A stretch of DNA of 64,000 nucleotides, taken from Tricholoma matsutake. Lineage: Eukaryota > Basidiomycota > Agaricomycetes > Agaricales > Tricholomataceae. Shown here in pieces: positions 52,108 through 62,751 of the stretch. The stretch's first letter is position 1. Each line of letters begins with the position of its first letter. The translations under genes were made by a program, and so were the position numbers. The stretch spans positions 9,796,001 to 9,860,000 of the forward strand of contig AP026541.1 of assembly GCA_026075535.2 (NCBI GenBank), in the 5' to 3' direction. The notes under the pieces are model-generated. The model worked only from the letters and a program-made list of their open reading frames with translations, was not told where the DNA came from and ran no database searches.

Positions 52108-52549
52108 TAGTGCTTGAAGGTCCGGTCCTTGGTTATGTAACAGTCTTTTGAAATTCTGAGATGTAATCTGCTTGTTAAAGCCTTGCAACTTATCCTGGCA
52201 TTACAGGTCTTTTTGTACACAATGTCAAGATAGGACCAAAAAGATTTTGTCATTATGCCTCAGTGGTTTTTACAGAATTAAACATAGTAAACACAAATCA
52301 AATTTTCCAGGTCATACACTTTTCTCAAAACCTCAGAAAATGTATAGACTGGAAAACTGTTTTATGTTTAATATGTTTAATTCTGTAAAAACCACCGAGG
52401 CATAATGTAAAACCTTTTCAATCATATCTTGACATTGTGCACAAAAAGTCCTGAAATGCCAGGATAAGTTGTAAGGCTTTAACAAGCAGATTACATCTCA
52501 AAATTCCAAAAGACTGTTACATAACCAAGGACTGGACCTTCAAGCACTA
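52108..52549. mobile_element. Foldback hAT-type MITE (442-bp palindrome)
   Basis: TAGTGCTTGAAGGTCCGGTC ... GGACTGGACCTTCAAGCACTA, perfect 8-bp duplication CCCAAAAC (52100-52107, 52550-52557). The two halves are inverted repeats of each other almost throughout (for example CCTTGCAACTTATCCTGGCA at 52182 against its complement near 52460), leaving only a short loop with AACATAGTAAACACAAATC. No coding content. Confidence 0.95.
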
Positions 52550-52767
52550 CCCAAAACAGCTGGGTGAAGAAAGACAGCCCCACCCCGACAGCAGGAACAC
52601 AATTGAGCCAGGCAACACTTCAGATGAGGACGGCTTGGATAGGCAGCAAAAGAGAGAACAACGATAACATATTACTTAGTACAAGAGATTCAAGTTCCAT
52701 ATTTAGATGTTGATTACAAATCACTCTCTCTGATGCCGAACGATTCCGTGATCCCCCGCTTGTCCTC

Positions 52768-54013
52768 ATGCCTCGTACTAAGAAGCGCAAACTCTCCGGT
52801 CTCAGTGGCTTGGAATTGCAACTTGCCTACAGCTCTCTTCTTAAGCTGAAGAAAACCATCGTGTACGAGGAGTCCGAGGAGGATTCAGAGGCAGACCCCA
52901 ATGAGCCTGCCCCAGAGAGTTTTGAGCAGCAGGTCGACACGATGCTCTCTCTGTTGGGGTCGAAGCTGGAAGGGCCTCAGGTATGACTCGAGTTACGAAA
53001 CGGCTCTCCACAAACTCGCTCCCTGCAGTCTCTTGCCTTCTCCAGTATGACTGCGGAGTACTTGACCAAGTTGAAGATCACGTTCACTGGGTTTATTGCC
53101 CTGAAACCCAATTCTGAGAAACGCATCGGGGCGACCACTTCCCTCGGAGAGGACGAACTTTGGTCTTCCGCGAACCTTTATCGTCAATTACTTGTGTTGG
53201 AAACTCTCATTCCTAGGACGGTACGGTAACAATCCGCCAACATTTGCACATTTCATACTCTCATACCCCGTCAGACCGAAGCAAGCGCTCGCGCTTGGAT
53301 TGATGCATTCTTCTTCCGAGTATCTGCAATGTTACCACCAAATCAGCGCATGGTTCTCAATATGGAACATGCTGTTCCAGCCACCACTATCAGCCCGTCG
53401 AGTTTGTCGACCCTTTCAGGATTTGTGGACTATACTGCCGTAGTAGCAAGTCAACGCGCCGCTGGTAAATCTGCCTCAACTCATCTCAACCATCCACCTC
53501 ACCGCCCCCCCCAGCTAACTTTCTGACAAGCCCGCATCTTTATGTCCTGAAGTCCCAAATGCCGTCTAGCTTCTTCGTTGTAGAAGCCAAGCTTTTCAAT
53601 CCCTCAGACCACGTTCCTCAGGCAGTATGTGAGATGTACGCATGCGGAAAGCTTCTCCAGTAAGCAGATCCTGCCAGTTTCTCGGTGAACATTTCCGATG
53701 TGGTACTTTATCTCAGGAAAAAGGTCCTCCGTGGTGCTCTGACCAATGGACGTGACTGGATCTTCCTTCTCATTAAGCTCAACGATGATTATGATGGAGC
53801 CTCCTATAAACAATCTTCTGTGATTCAGTTAAGAACTGCAGAGAGCCTCAGTGGCCAGCTAGCAATCACTGAGCCGTGGCCGGATTTGATCGCTGCTATT
53901 TTGTCGCATTGGGTGAGTTGGATTCTAATCAGCAAATTATTGACTGACTGGGATGCTAGATTGAAAAGAGCTTTGCAGACCTTGGAAGCGATGATTGGTT
54001 TGAACCGGTGTAG
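52768..54013 (+). CDS. Six-exon gene, predicted PD-(D/E)XK nuclease-fold protein, 329 aa
   Basis: Exons 52768-52980, 53029-53220, 53275-53464, 53515-53659, 53717-53912 and 53960-54013. The five GT-AG introns are 47-57 bp and all junctions keep the frame (990 nt, stop TAG). Start MPRTKKRKLSGLSGLELQLA, a basic likely nuclear-targeting N-terminus, then an acidic stretch (EESEEDSEADPNEP). A helical region follows (ARAWIDAFFFRVSAMLPPNQ) and the core SGFVDYTAVV (D187), FFVVEAKLFN (E222-x-K224), VPQAVCEMYACGKLLQ and RGALTNGRDWIFLLIKLN. The order Asp, then E-x-K, then a Q-containing helix and a 'G-x-L-T-D/N-G' strand is that of restriction-endonuclease-like domains. Similar proteins are widespread and uncharacterised in basidiomycetes. 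Nuclease activity and role are inferred. The only clearly intact non-transposon gene here besides CKS1. Confidence 0.75.
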
Positions 54014-54790
54014 GTGAGGATACTGCTGGGCGTGTCTGTAAACATCTCGTGTGCGTTCAGATCGTGTACAATCCTGTGAACTCTATTTCCGAAATGTTTT
54101 TGCTTTCACTTAGTCCAAGTGTGAATAGGCTGATCGACGTGCCAAGAAACCCTAGACCACGGTTGTTTGAAGTTTGCAGGACACGGGCTACTGCTGGCAG
54201 CAGCTACCGACACCGCTAACACAGCATCTGCGGAGGCATAGAACAGGTGGCGAAAAGATACGAGCGACACAGTAAGCAGCATCGAACTTGAAGCAGAATG
54301 TCGAACTCAGCCTGCTATGGTATGGAAATTAGGTGTGTCAGAGTAGTGGAAGTACTATGTATGTCGCACCGATGTTTTGCATCGGTGAAGGGTACCCTTG
54401 CCTATGCATATGTACACCAAGTGGAGAGAGAGCTCACTTGAATGACATCATGTTTGATGAAAAGCCTGATTCAAGTTGTTGTGATCGACAGTGTCCACAC
54501 GCTCTTATCACGTTCCACAAGAATAGTGGTACTCGAAATCCATGAAAAACTGGACACCCTCTAGTCTAACGTCCATGCACTCGAGCGTGAATCACCCCGG
54601 TTCATTGGGTGAGTACAGTTACTTCTCTCGGCCTTCAGTTTTACTAACAAAGCAAATATCTTGGTTTCGATTTTCTAGTACACCCTTCGCTGTCGAATGT
54701 CTGCTGTTAAATTCTATTTCCGTAGCTGCTATTCTGGGTGTAGTAGTCGTATGCCTGTCCCTTTAAATAGTAGGACGAAATAAACACTTG
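54014..54790. other. 3' flank; no supported gene
   Basis: Short ORFs only (54333-54545, 54542-54766), without domains or repeats. TTTAAATAGTAGGACGAAATAA near 54763 could be part of a terminator. Confidence 0.35.
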
Positions 54791-55070
54791 TCATTTCGGC
54801 TTAATTTTCCCTTCTCGGATGTAAGCCAAACTTTCTTTCACGAAACGGTGATACACTCGTGCATCTGGTGTGCCATCATACTCCTTTGTGCAATGGGTTT
54901 TATTCTTTCTTTTTGAGATCAGTGCCTTACTCGTCTCCTGGGCCCTGGGCCTACGCTGTACCCGGTGGCAGCGTCTACACTGACTCGAAGAAGAACTAGA
55001 ACTCGAAGATGAACCAGTGCTAGGGCTGCGCACCGTTACCATAGCTGACGGCCATACTACATCAGGAAAA
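54791..55070 (-). pseudogene. Retroelement gag fragment
   Basis: Minus strand, Ser-rich linker then CTKEYDGTPDARVYHRFVKE and SLAYIREGKIKPK followed by a stop at 54791. The 'YDG-x-(P/A)D-x-R-x-Y-H-R-F' pattern is the beginning of the capsid domain of another basidiomycete gypsy gag. Only about 60 informative codons remain, and the N-terminal side is cut by the repeat element starting near 55085. Confidence 0.55.
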
Positions 55071-55074
55071 TCCG

Positions 55075-56795
55075 ATGCTGACTTATTATGCTTAATGCTT
55101 CTTAAAGTCAAAATTAAGCAGAATTAAGCAGAATTAAGCAAATGGCTGTTAAGGAGATCTTGCTTAGAATAAGTAGGGTCGTTTCCTGAATTAAGCAAAA
55201 TTCGCTTAATTTATCCTTATATTGCTGCTTAAACTGCTTTTCTGCAAGTATCAGCTCTCAGGGGGCTGCCTAGCCATGTCAATAAGGAAATTAAGAAGAC
55301 ATTTAAGGAGACATTTGAATCACAAAAAATATATATTTGGCTATTGAAATAGAGTATACTACATACATACATCATCACCACTAACTAACCCTCCTCACGC
55401 AAGATGCAAGGGGGGTGGGCATACAACATAGATAAAAAAATGATGCAGATCCTGTCGTCAGCACGTCGTGGTGGCCCCTGCTGTCTCTGTCCTGCTCTCC
55501 TCACGTCGTCCCTGTCCCTGGCCTTGTTTTGTCATCCTTGTCATTGTCCCGTCCCCATCATTGTCGTCCCATTCCTGTTCCCCATGAGCAGTGGCTTGTG
55601 GAGGTGGTGCAGGGTGGTGGTGGCGGTTTTCCATAGATACAGCAACAGTAAAACCTAGAAGTTAAAGAGTTGATAAGTTGAATGAAAAAAAAAGAAGCGA
55701 ACATGGAAAAAAATTACCTGGGGCTCAAACAATGATAGACGTCATTTGTGCCCCTCATCACCCTTCCCCCGCTGCCTGCACCTATTTGCGTCCCTGTTGT
55801 TGGGTTGTCCGTTGTTGGCATCCTCATTGTGGGCGCTAGCCCTCCTGGTCATTGTCATCGCTGGTCCTTGCTACCTCCCGGCCGCCCCCCCACAGAAGTG
55901 GTGGGGGGGCAGGTGGGGCTGGTAGTCGTTGTCATAGTCAAAATCACAGGTTTGTACCTAAAAATATTTGTTAACAAGAAAATGAAATGGGAAAAGAACA
56001 GAAAAGATACCTATAGCCCAAGAGACATTGATGACGTCACTTGGGCCCTTTTTCGTTCTCCTCGTCATCGTCTCCCCGTCTTCTCCATCTGTCCAGGCTG
56101 CTCCCCGTTTCCACCCCATGAGCACTTGCTTTCGGCATTGGTTGGGGGTGCTGTGGTGGTCATGGTGGCATGGTTTTGCTGTTCCTGTCTTCTCGTCATT
56201 GTTCGTCAAGCATGGGTGCTTCTTTTTTTCATTGTCATTATAATACTGTTAGAACCTATGAATTATTATATGTTAGTTGAAGCCCAAAAAAAAAAGCAGG
56301 AAAAAGAAAACGTTGTCTGTGCCTGTTTTGCGTGCAATGCAGCCCATTTCCGTCATTTGCTGGCGAGGTGGCAGCTATGGGTGCATTGGGTGTGGATGTT
56401 TACAAACCGGTGGTGGTAGTGGAGGGAGGAGAGAGGGAGGACAGCAGCGATGGCATCGGCGGCATCAACAGGTGGTGATGACCTGGCAGACACGGTTGAT
56501 GACGACGTGTCGTGGTTGCATGACGAACACGTGAATTTCCATTTTCGGGAAATGCCGAGGGACTTTGAAGAAATTTCGAACATAAGTCAAGCAGTCCTTA
56601 GGGCCTTAAGGACTTACAAGCTTCTTACAGCCTTTATTTGCTGAAATGTCACTTATCCACTTAATAGATTGTATCTGCTTGACTGGTCATCAATTTTAAG
56701 GAAAACATTGTACTTATTTTCCTTAATAAGGCTTCATTTCCTTAATTGGACTCTAAGCTAAATAAGCTAAATAAGTCGACCTTTGATTTTGCTGA
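55075..56795 (-). mobile_element. CTTAA-rich element carrying two intron/hairpin modules
   Basis: The left border region has GACTTATTATGCTTAATGCTT; the right border reads (reverse complement) GACTTATTTAGCTTATTTAG, a degenerate inverted repeat. Subterminal zones on both sides (55085-55320, 56590-56780) are full of CTTAA/TTAAG motifs. The middle is cargo on the minus strand: two intron-like segments (55717-55655, GTAATT...TTCTAG; 56010-55958, GTATCT...TTTTAG), each preceded by a GCCCAAATGACG-type arm (AATGACGTC / TTGGGCCC), plus GAGCAGTGGCTTGTGG and GAGCACTTGCTTTCGG hairpin-like stretches. No clean target duplication found. Borders approximate. Confidence 0.5.
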
Positions 56796-57419
56796 TGTAC
56801 CGTAATTATATGGGTCCCGTTACTGTACCATTGATCAGAAAATATACATGTAGGCAGGGAAGGTGCAGTTCGCCTGCCATCGTCGGGATGACAGCAAAAC
56901 GGCGGGATTAGGCCGGGTTAAGCTTTGGCCCCATTTCGTTTTGGGAGCATCCCAAGCGTCTACGGGTCATGTGACGTTTTTTAGGCCGCATTTCCCTGCC
57001 AATTTAAACTCCGACACCTGTAGTGAAAAACGGTACATGTGTAGATTACATTCCACAGAACAATTTAGGTATACTTTATGTGGGGAAAAATGTTCCTATT
57101 GATGAAAATGAAAATGTCTTGGGAGTGGAATTTTTTTAAACTATCTCATTCTTCCAATTCATCCTACTTCACCACGAGATCTGAACATTGAGAAACTTTT
57201 AAAAAATTCTGCTCCTAAGAAATTGATTAGAAGCCCTCAAAATGGTGTTCTCCATCTTTATTTCAGGAGAAACGGCTGTATGGATGCCAAACGACACAAT
57301 GTAATCTTTCATGGTACACATGCATCCTAAAAAGGAAACTCGACACGATCGACGCCTCACTTATGAGTAATTAGTGCAGAAATTCACCTTCTCTCTGTTG
57401 TGCTCGCTCCTGCTGGGGA
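56796..57419. other. Intergenic; no supported gene
   Basis: One ORF (56863-57102) without recognisable features. It may be 5' flank of the coiled-coil gene. Confidence 0.35.
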
Positions 57420-58360
57420 TGGCTAGATGCTCCCCACAGCAGCGGGCACACAGTCTACACAATCTACAGAAACTCAATGCGCAGGACCGCGAAAATCAGG
57501 ACCCACATTCCTCACCAACTTCTGCTGTGCAGAAGGAGCTTGCCAAGCAGCGAGCGCGTGCTGATGATAACGCACGTAAATATCGGAACAAGACGTGTGA
57601 AGCATTATGAGCCAAGACAACCTGAGACCTTCTTCGAGCTGAGAAAGCCCATATTTATAATGCGGCACGCACAATGGCTGGTCGTGTACCACAGCAAAAA
57701 GCATGCGCAGTGACAAAGGCACTCGAAAAAGCCCAGGCAGTACCAAATGAGCGACACATGAAAAAAAAAAGGCATAGTGCAGGATGAGTGTCGGGAGATG
57801 CTCCGAGACTTGCAGACTCTAAATGTGCCAGTGGAGAAGTTGAATGAAGTAGTTCATGTTGTGGGCAGAGGATTCGGACTGGAGATAAAGGACAATGTAA
57901 GCACGCGTACAATTGGGTGTGTGATGTGAGAAGGTGGCATTGCATCCGAGATGCAGCTTGTTCATGAGATCGATGCGGCCAACACACAGCAGAGGAACAC
58001 CAAAAGGTAGATGTTGCGAAGAAGGAGAAAGCAGATGCTGTGGAAGCACAGCTGGACAATCTCGCTCCCCACCTGGATCTGGAATGGCTCAAAACATCTG
58101 GGAGGAGCCTGAATGCCACAGATATCATGCTGGAGATCAACTGGCATCAACGATACGTTGCAAAAGACCAGATACCACCCAAGACACTAATCCGGAACAT
58201 GAAGAAGGAAGATAAGTTAACTCAACTAATAATTGCTGTAGAACGGTATAATTCACTTCCACAACAACCTCAATCCCCACCAAAAGATAACTCGGCGGAG
58301 GCCCCAGTAATGGAATGGGAGGAAGTCAATGCTGTAGAAGATGTGGATATGGAAGACTGA
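57420..58360 (+). pseudogene. Coiled-coil basidiomycete protein, internally deleted
   Basis: Start MARCSPQQRAHSLHNLQKLN at 57420, then SAVQKELAKQRARADDNARK, which is strongly helical. A frameshift after KYRN (57595) breaks it. Pieces in other frames follow: CREMLRDLQTLNVPVEKLNE with VVHVVGRGFGLEIKDN (about 57787-57897), EGGIASEMQLVHEID, and a final block 58040-58360 (LNATDIMLEINWHQRYVAKD, KLTQLIIAVERYNS, acidic end MEWEEVNAVEDVDMED). This is the beginning and end of a long coiled-coil protein family that I know only as hypothetical proteins, frequent near transposons in Agaricomycetes. A large middle portion is missing. Not functional as it stands. Confidence 0.5.
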
Positions 58361-58624
58361 CTCCTCCTATTTGGCTGTGGCTGCCTATTTCACTCCTTCC
58401 TTTGCTTATATGGTATTCTTACACTTCGTTATAATGCTCATTTATGTATATAAGTAGTTCAAACGTCAGTATACCCCCTCCTACATTGCCAGGATACTTG
58501 GATGTGAGTGTGTTATGTCAGCATATCCAAAAGCAGTAATGACCAGTTTCTCTGCGACACTTTTTCCGGTGGCTCTGCCAGGACCCAAATGTATGAAGCG
58601 CAAGTGAATTATAGGCCCCCCACC

Positions 58625-59515
58625 CAAGGGGGCACCGGGATCAAAATGCTGGACCGGAACCTGGTTAGTTAGTCCAACTGGAGGCCATGAAAAAAAAAAA
58701 TGGACCTCTCCAGAATAGGACTTCTAAACATCAATTTGAGGCTAATAGAACCTTTCTACAACATATAAAACATGTATAGAATGTTTTCCATGGCATCTGA
58801 GTAGCAGAAGAGGTGAAATAAACTGATTTACACTGGGATTCACAATTTATGAGTGATCGAAAACACTGATCCACACCACAAATGGTATCTTTGCGGTATC
58901 TAAGCAATTTGAAGCCTATTGAATGTTGCCTACACCTTACTCAACAGTGCCAAAGAGTTTTTGTATTTATTATGGAGTCTAAAAAAGTATTTACTTACTC
59001 TCGTTGAACAGGAAAGCAAAAATATAATTGATTATGGCAGTGAAAACAAAAACAACGTGGACAGCGAGGCAATTGATGCGAACTCAACCTTGCATCATAC
59101 AGCAACAACTCAGTTTCAAGCAGTTCCCAAAGAATCTGGGTGGTCGAAGCGCAAGAGAATTCTGCAACAACTAGGAGATGCCCTGAATGGGTGTCTTTGC
59201 GGATCAGTCCTCAATAGTACAATGGATGGCATACTAAACTGCAAACAAGCCAGTTGTGAGACTCAGTGGGTAAGCATGGCTTGACACTTGATCTGAGTTC
59301 TCAGTGATTGATAACTCACTCTATATGTCCAGTATCATCTTCGGTGTGTGGAACTTGAGCAAGAACCACGAAATTGGGGGAAACGGTCACGAAGATGATG
59401 TCATATTGCTAAATATAGACATGTTCCTGATTATGTAAGTTAGTTAGTCCACCAAAAATGTCCTTAGCAAAGAAATCGACCCCAGGTCTATTTTTTTGAT
59501 CCCGGTGCCCCCTTG
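58625..59515. mobile_element. TIR element with CAAGGGGGCACCGGGATC ends (hAT-like)
   Basis: CAAGGGGGCACCGGGATC at 58625 and its exact reverse complement GATCCCGGTGCCCCCTTG ending at 59515. The flanking direct repeat CCCCCACC (58617-58624, 59516-59523) is 8 bp, as for hAT. 891 bp, no transposase; it carries a small gene-like fragment (next entry). Distinct TIR family from the TAGTGTTTAAAGG elements. Confidence 0.85.
59032..59437 (+). pseudogene. PHD-like zinc-finger gene fragment inside the TIR element
   Basis: Reads GWSKRKRILQQLGDALNGCL, then ILNCKQASCETQW up to an intron (GTAAGC at 59270, ending CAG near 59332), then YHLRCVELEQEPRNWGKRSR and a stop near 59400. The spacing C-x4-C ... W-[YF]-H-x2-C ... 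PRNW is the C-terminal half of a PHD/RING-like treble-clef finger (missing the last C-x2-C). It may be the tail of the element's former transposase or a captured host exon. Only about 100 codons remain. Confidence 0.5.
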
Positions 59516-59613
59516 CCCCCACCTACCCTCGAGGACCTTGTCAACCCAATTGAAGATGGTGTTACGCCCCTCTAGAATCTGTTCCACGTAGTACTCGTGC
59601 TCACCATACAGAT

Positions 59614-59859
59614 TTGAGGGAGGCGATGCGGAAATTGTGGCTGAGGTCCGGCATGAAATGGCTGTCACTCGGGGAGATAATCGAGCTGGATGACTCAGAT
59701 GACGACGACGACGACGATAATGATTTCCTTTCTCGTCGAGACATTATAGACCTGTGTACATTGCTGGAGAAAACATGCATTAGGCATGGGGACCTCGACA
59801 CTTCTCTTGAACTCCCTAGTCATTTGTGCAGGTACAGAGCGCAGGTACAGCCTTGTTAA
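59614..59859 (+). CDS. Short acidic hypothetical ORF
   Basis: 81 codons (MRKLWLRSGMKWLSLGEIIE, then a D-run DDSDDDDDDD and FLSRRDIIDLCTLLEKTCIR), ending TAA near 59857. It could be an exon of a larger gene interrupted by the TIR element at 58625-59515, or unrelated. No recognised domain. Confidence 0.3.
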   Translation: MREAMRKLWLRSGMKWLSLGEIIELDDSDDDDDDDNDFLSRRDIIDLCTLLEKTCIRHGDLDTSLELPSHLCRYRAQVQPC

Positions 59860-59968
59860 TTATACTCAATCATGACATTAGATAGTTATTTTACAGTACA
59901 GTAGTCGAATAATGGGTCACACTTTGCAGGGGGTCACGCATATCAAAGTAATCCTAACAAAAGCGCCA

Positions 59969-60460
59969 ATGGCAACAAAAGCAACAAAAGCGGCTACAGC
60001 AAAGGACGCAATTTTGAAGCTAGAGGAGTGTATCCTGAAGTACGCACTCGTTCATTTACTCGCGATCTTGTGGATTCATGATCTGATATCAATACGCGCA
60101 AGAATTAAGTACTCTGATCGCTATTCAGACGACGACTACGAATATCGCCACGTTATACTGCCTATACAACTTCTGGAGATGGTGCCCAAGAATTTCTTCA
60201 ACGACAAGACAGGCACACTCCGCCTACTGGCGGAACCTGAATGGAGAGGGATCGGCATCAAGCAGAGCTTGGGGTGGGAACATTATGAAGTACATGGTAA
60301 GTTGCGCTGAATTATCGAAATCGATTCGACGTCGCCAACGAGCGCGTTTTTAGCACCTGAACCACACGTCCTGCTTTTTCGACGTCCGAAAGGTTTCGTG
60401 GCCCCGCCACAGCACAGTGCCAACACCGGATATGATAAAGAGGGCCCCAGGAGAAAGTGA
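59969..60460 (+). CDS. CKS1: Cyclin-dependent kinase regulatory subunit (CKS1/Suc1)
   Basis: Start chosen at ATG 59969 ([20 protein letters not shown]). The CKS fold begins [20 protein letters not shown] and continues [20 protein letters not shown] and YEVH. A 57-nt intron (60297-60353, GTAAGT...TTTTAG) keeps the frame into [15 protein letters not shown], ending at TGA 60458-60460. The anion-binding residues (YSD.Y, W..IG..QS.GW, and the hinge [10 protein letters not shown]) that bind phosphothreonine and CDK are all present. CKS proteins help cyclin-CDK process multisite phosphorylated targets. The N-terminal part may hold a second intron (GTACGC at about 60040 to CAAG near 60095, also in frame), so about 24-45 N-terminal residues are uncertain. 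Looks intact. Confidence 0.9.
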
Positions 60461-60711
60461 GGTGGTCGTATCTTCTGCTCTTCTGGAAGTATCAAAGGAC
60501 TATAAACCAAGAACGAGGTTCTCCGATCCTTTTGATTACCTGCATCTGTTGCTCTGTAGATTCGATTCTCCTACATGTTGTATACCTCCTGATAGTCGTG
60601 CTTTGCTTTCCAATCCCTCTTCGAATCATGTATGTTCCAGTGTAATTGTCGGTGAAATTGATATCATCTCATAGGTAACAACTTGTATGTGGGTCTATAT
60701 AACGACATTCA
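60461..60711. other. Spacer between CKS1 and the convergent M16 pseudogene
   Basis: 250 bp between convergent 3' ends; likely both terminators. Nothing else recognised. Confidence 0.4.
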
Positions 60712-62410
60712 TCAGAAGCGTGATACAGGAAGGTCCCCCCATTGTATCATAGGTCCCGGATCAACCGACACCTTCAGACTTCCCTTGAACGCTTTCAAAT
60801 CTTGGATGTACGTGACGTTCGAATGGGGATGTTCTTCGCCCTCACCTGCAACAGGGTATCTCCCCGCCAACTCCGTTATGGCTTCGAGCAACTGGCTTCT
60901 CCTCTCTTTCGAAGACAGAATTTGCTTCCAATAATTTAAAAATTCCGCCAGCAGCGGTGGCCCGTCATCCCCAAGAGATTCCTTCCATTTGGCCTCATCT
61001 ACTTCTAGTTGCGCTGTGCGAACGAGTGCTTCAAATTCCCGACAGGCAGCTTCACTAATCCTCTTTGGCCGAGGCTTCTGAGAACGCATCTGGACAGAAA
61101 ATTTCGACCTCGAGCGTGAAGATGGATGAACGTGACTGAGGAAAAGTGCCATCATCCTTCGTGATTATCTTCAGTAGCTAAGCATCATTCTCGTCTGTGA
61201 AAATTGTTACATCAATGAAACCCAGTGTAAAGAACGACATACGCCTCAAGAAATCCAAGTGGCCACTGTTGATCTGAGCCGCAAATCTTGAGTGCTCGTC
61301 CGCCAAATTCTTATCAATCTCCAGCCATTTCTTTTCCAAGCCGTTTCTCTGTTCCCCAAACAGTTCATCGCTCATAGCCTCAATTGTACTTTTCATCCCA
61401 TCGAGGAATGCCTCGACGCGTTCTTCTAAATATCCAGGATTCTTTTCGCTCTGAACAACGATCCGCAAACCTTTCTCACTGGCTCCAGGCAACAACCAGG
61501 GAGAATATATCCTAGTTGCTCTTGAGTGCGAAGGACATTGAAAGCAGGCTCAGTAAGAATTTGAGTGAGGAGAGAAGAGGCGACTCTAAGGCGTTGATTA
61601 ACAATAGGCCCAAAGTGAACGTAATAAGTCAGAGCAGAGTTTACTTGGACTGGGTTGGGAATCGGCGAAGACCAAACGAAATTACAACCTGTAGGAGTGC
61701 ATGATACAGTCGGGTGAATTTTATACACGAGATGGCAAATACCTTCTGGTAGCATCAGAGCATGGTCGTTCAATTCGACGGAAAGACGTGAACAGATGCC
61801 AAGCCCGTGCTCCGCTATCTCGGCTAACTTGATAGCTTCCTATAAAAAATATCAGCAAGAGACCATCTTCCAAAGTCAAATACACTCACATCTTTGTACA
61901 TGTTACCGGTCGCCAGAATACGCATATTGACTTGAGACAAGAGTTTTCGCATATGTGCTTGTATTTCGTCATGAGTAACCGCTACATCCATATTCAGGCT
62001 GCCGGCACCCAGGATGTGTATGAAATGACTTACAAGGGAACTCATTCAAATTCTCCTCCAGCGACCACAGTTCGTCTGTCAGGGTATAGGAACCAAAGTA
62101 GTCGGAAAGTGAATACGACTGGCCGAGGAAAAAGTTCTGCCAATCCATTCTGGCCTACATCATATCTTAATTAGCAGCCCTTAACGAGAAAGGCGCACAC
62201 CAACCTTTTCTTTCACGATCTCCAATCGCTGAGGATCAACGACCAGTGATTTAATCCTGCTCATAATGTTCGTCGCCAGAACGGCCATCTTATCGTTATA
62301 CCCTCTCATAGTAACATACAATCCGTTACTATGTTGATGCAGCTTGTACAAAAGACCTGCAAGTTCGGCGTCATACGAAAATTCGGCAAGCGAATTCTGA
62401 CTAAGGGGAG
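60712..62410 (-). pseudogene. Insulin-degrading-enzyme-like M16 metallopeptidase, C-terminal half only
   Basis: Minus strand from about 62405: SLAEFSYDAELAGLLYKLHQ, GYNDKMAVLATNIMSRIKSL; then HMRKLLSQVNMRILATGNMY and ALMLPEGICHLVYKI. Next is NPVQVNSALTYYVHFGPIVN with PAFNVLRTQEQLGYI, then (other frame) EKGLRIVVQSEKNPGYLEER with ADEHSRFAAQINSGHLDF. A frameshift follows, then MALFLSHVHPSSRSRSKFSV to the stop near 60712. This is the order of the two C-terminal M16 domains of IDE. The N-terminal half with the HxxEH zinc site is absent; upstream sequence (62410-62600) is unrelated. Frameshifts near 61490 and 61170 and a stop confirm decay. Confidence 0.8.
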
Positions 62411-62751
62411 GACGACAACAGGGAGCGGGAGCACGATGACGACCACATCGAGATGGCGGGACAGGGACATGGGAACCGGGAGGGCCAGACGATAGGCACA
62501 ACTTGGGACGAGGACGGCGACAAGGTGTTGAGAATGCACCGTGAGTACCGTATTTGATGCGTGTGCTGTATTTAGTTTTGGCCAAGAAAAAATACAAACT
62601 TACCTGGTAAGGCCGGTAAAGGACCAGACAAGGCGTCGGGGATGCAGTGCAATGAGCTATGAATGTTCGAATACGAACGTTAATGACGAGTGAAACAGAA
62701 AGTTTAGGTTGCGTTTGTCACACTACCATCACTGTCACATTAGTCGCAACC

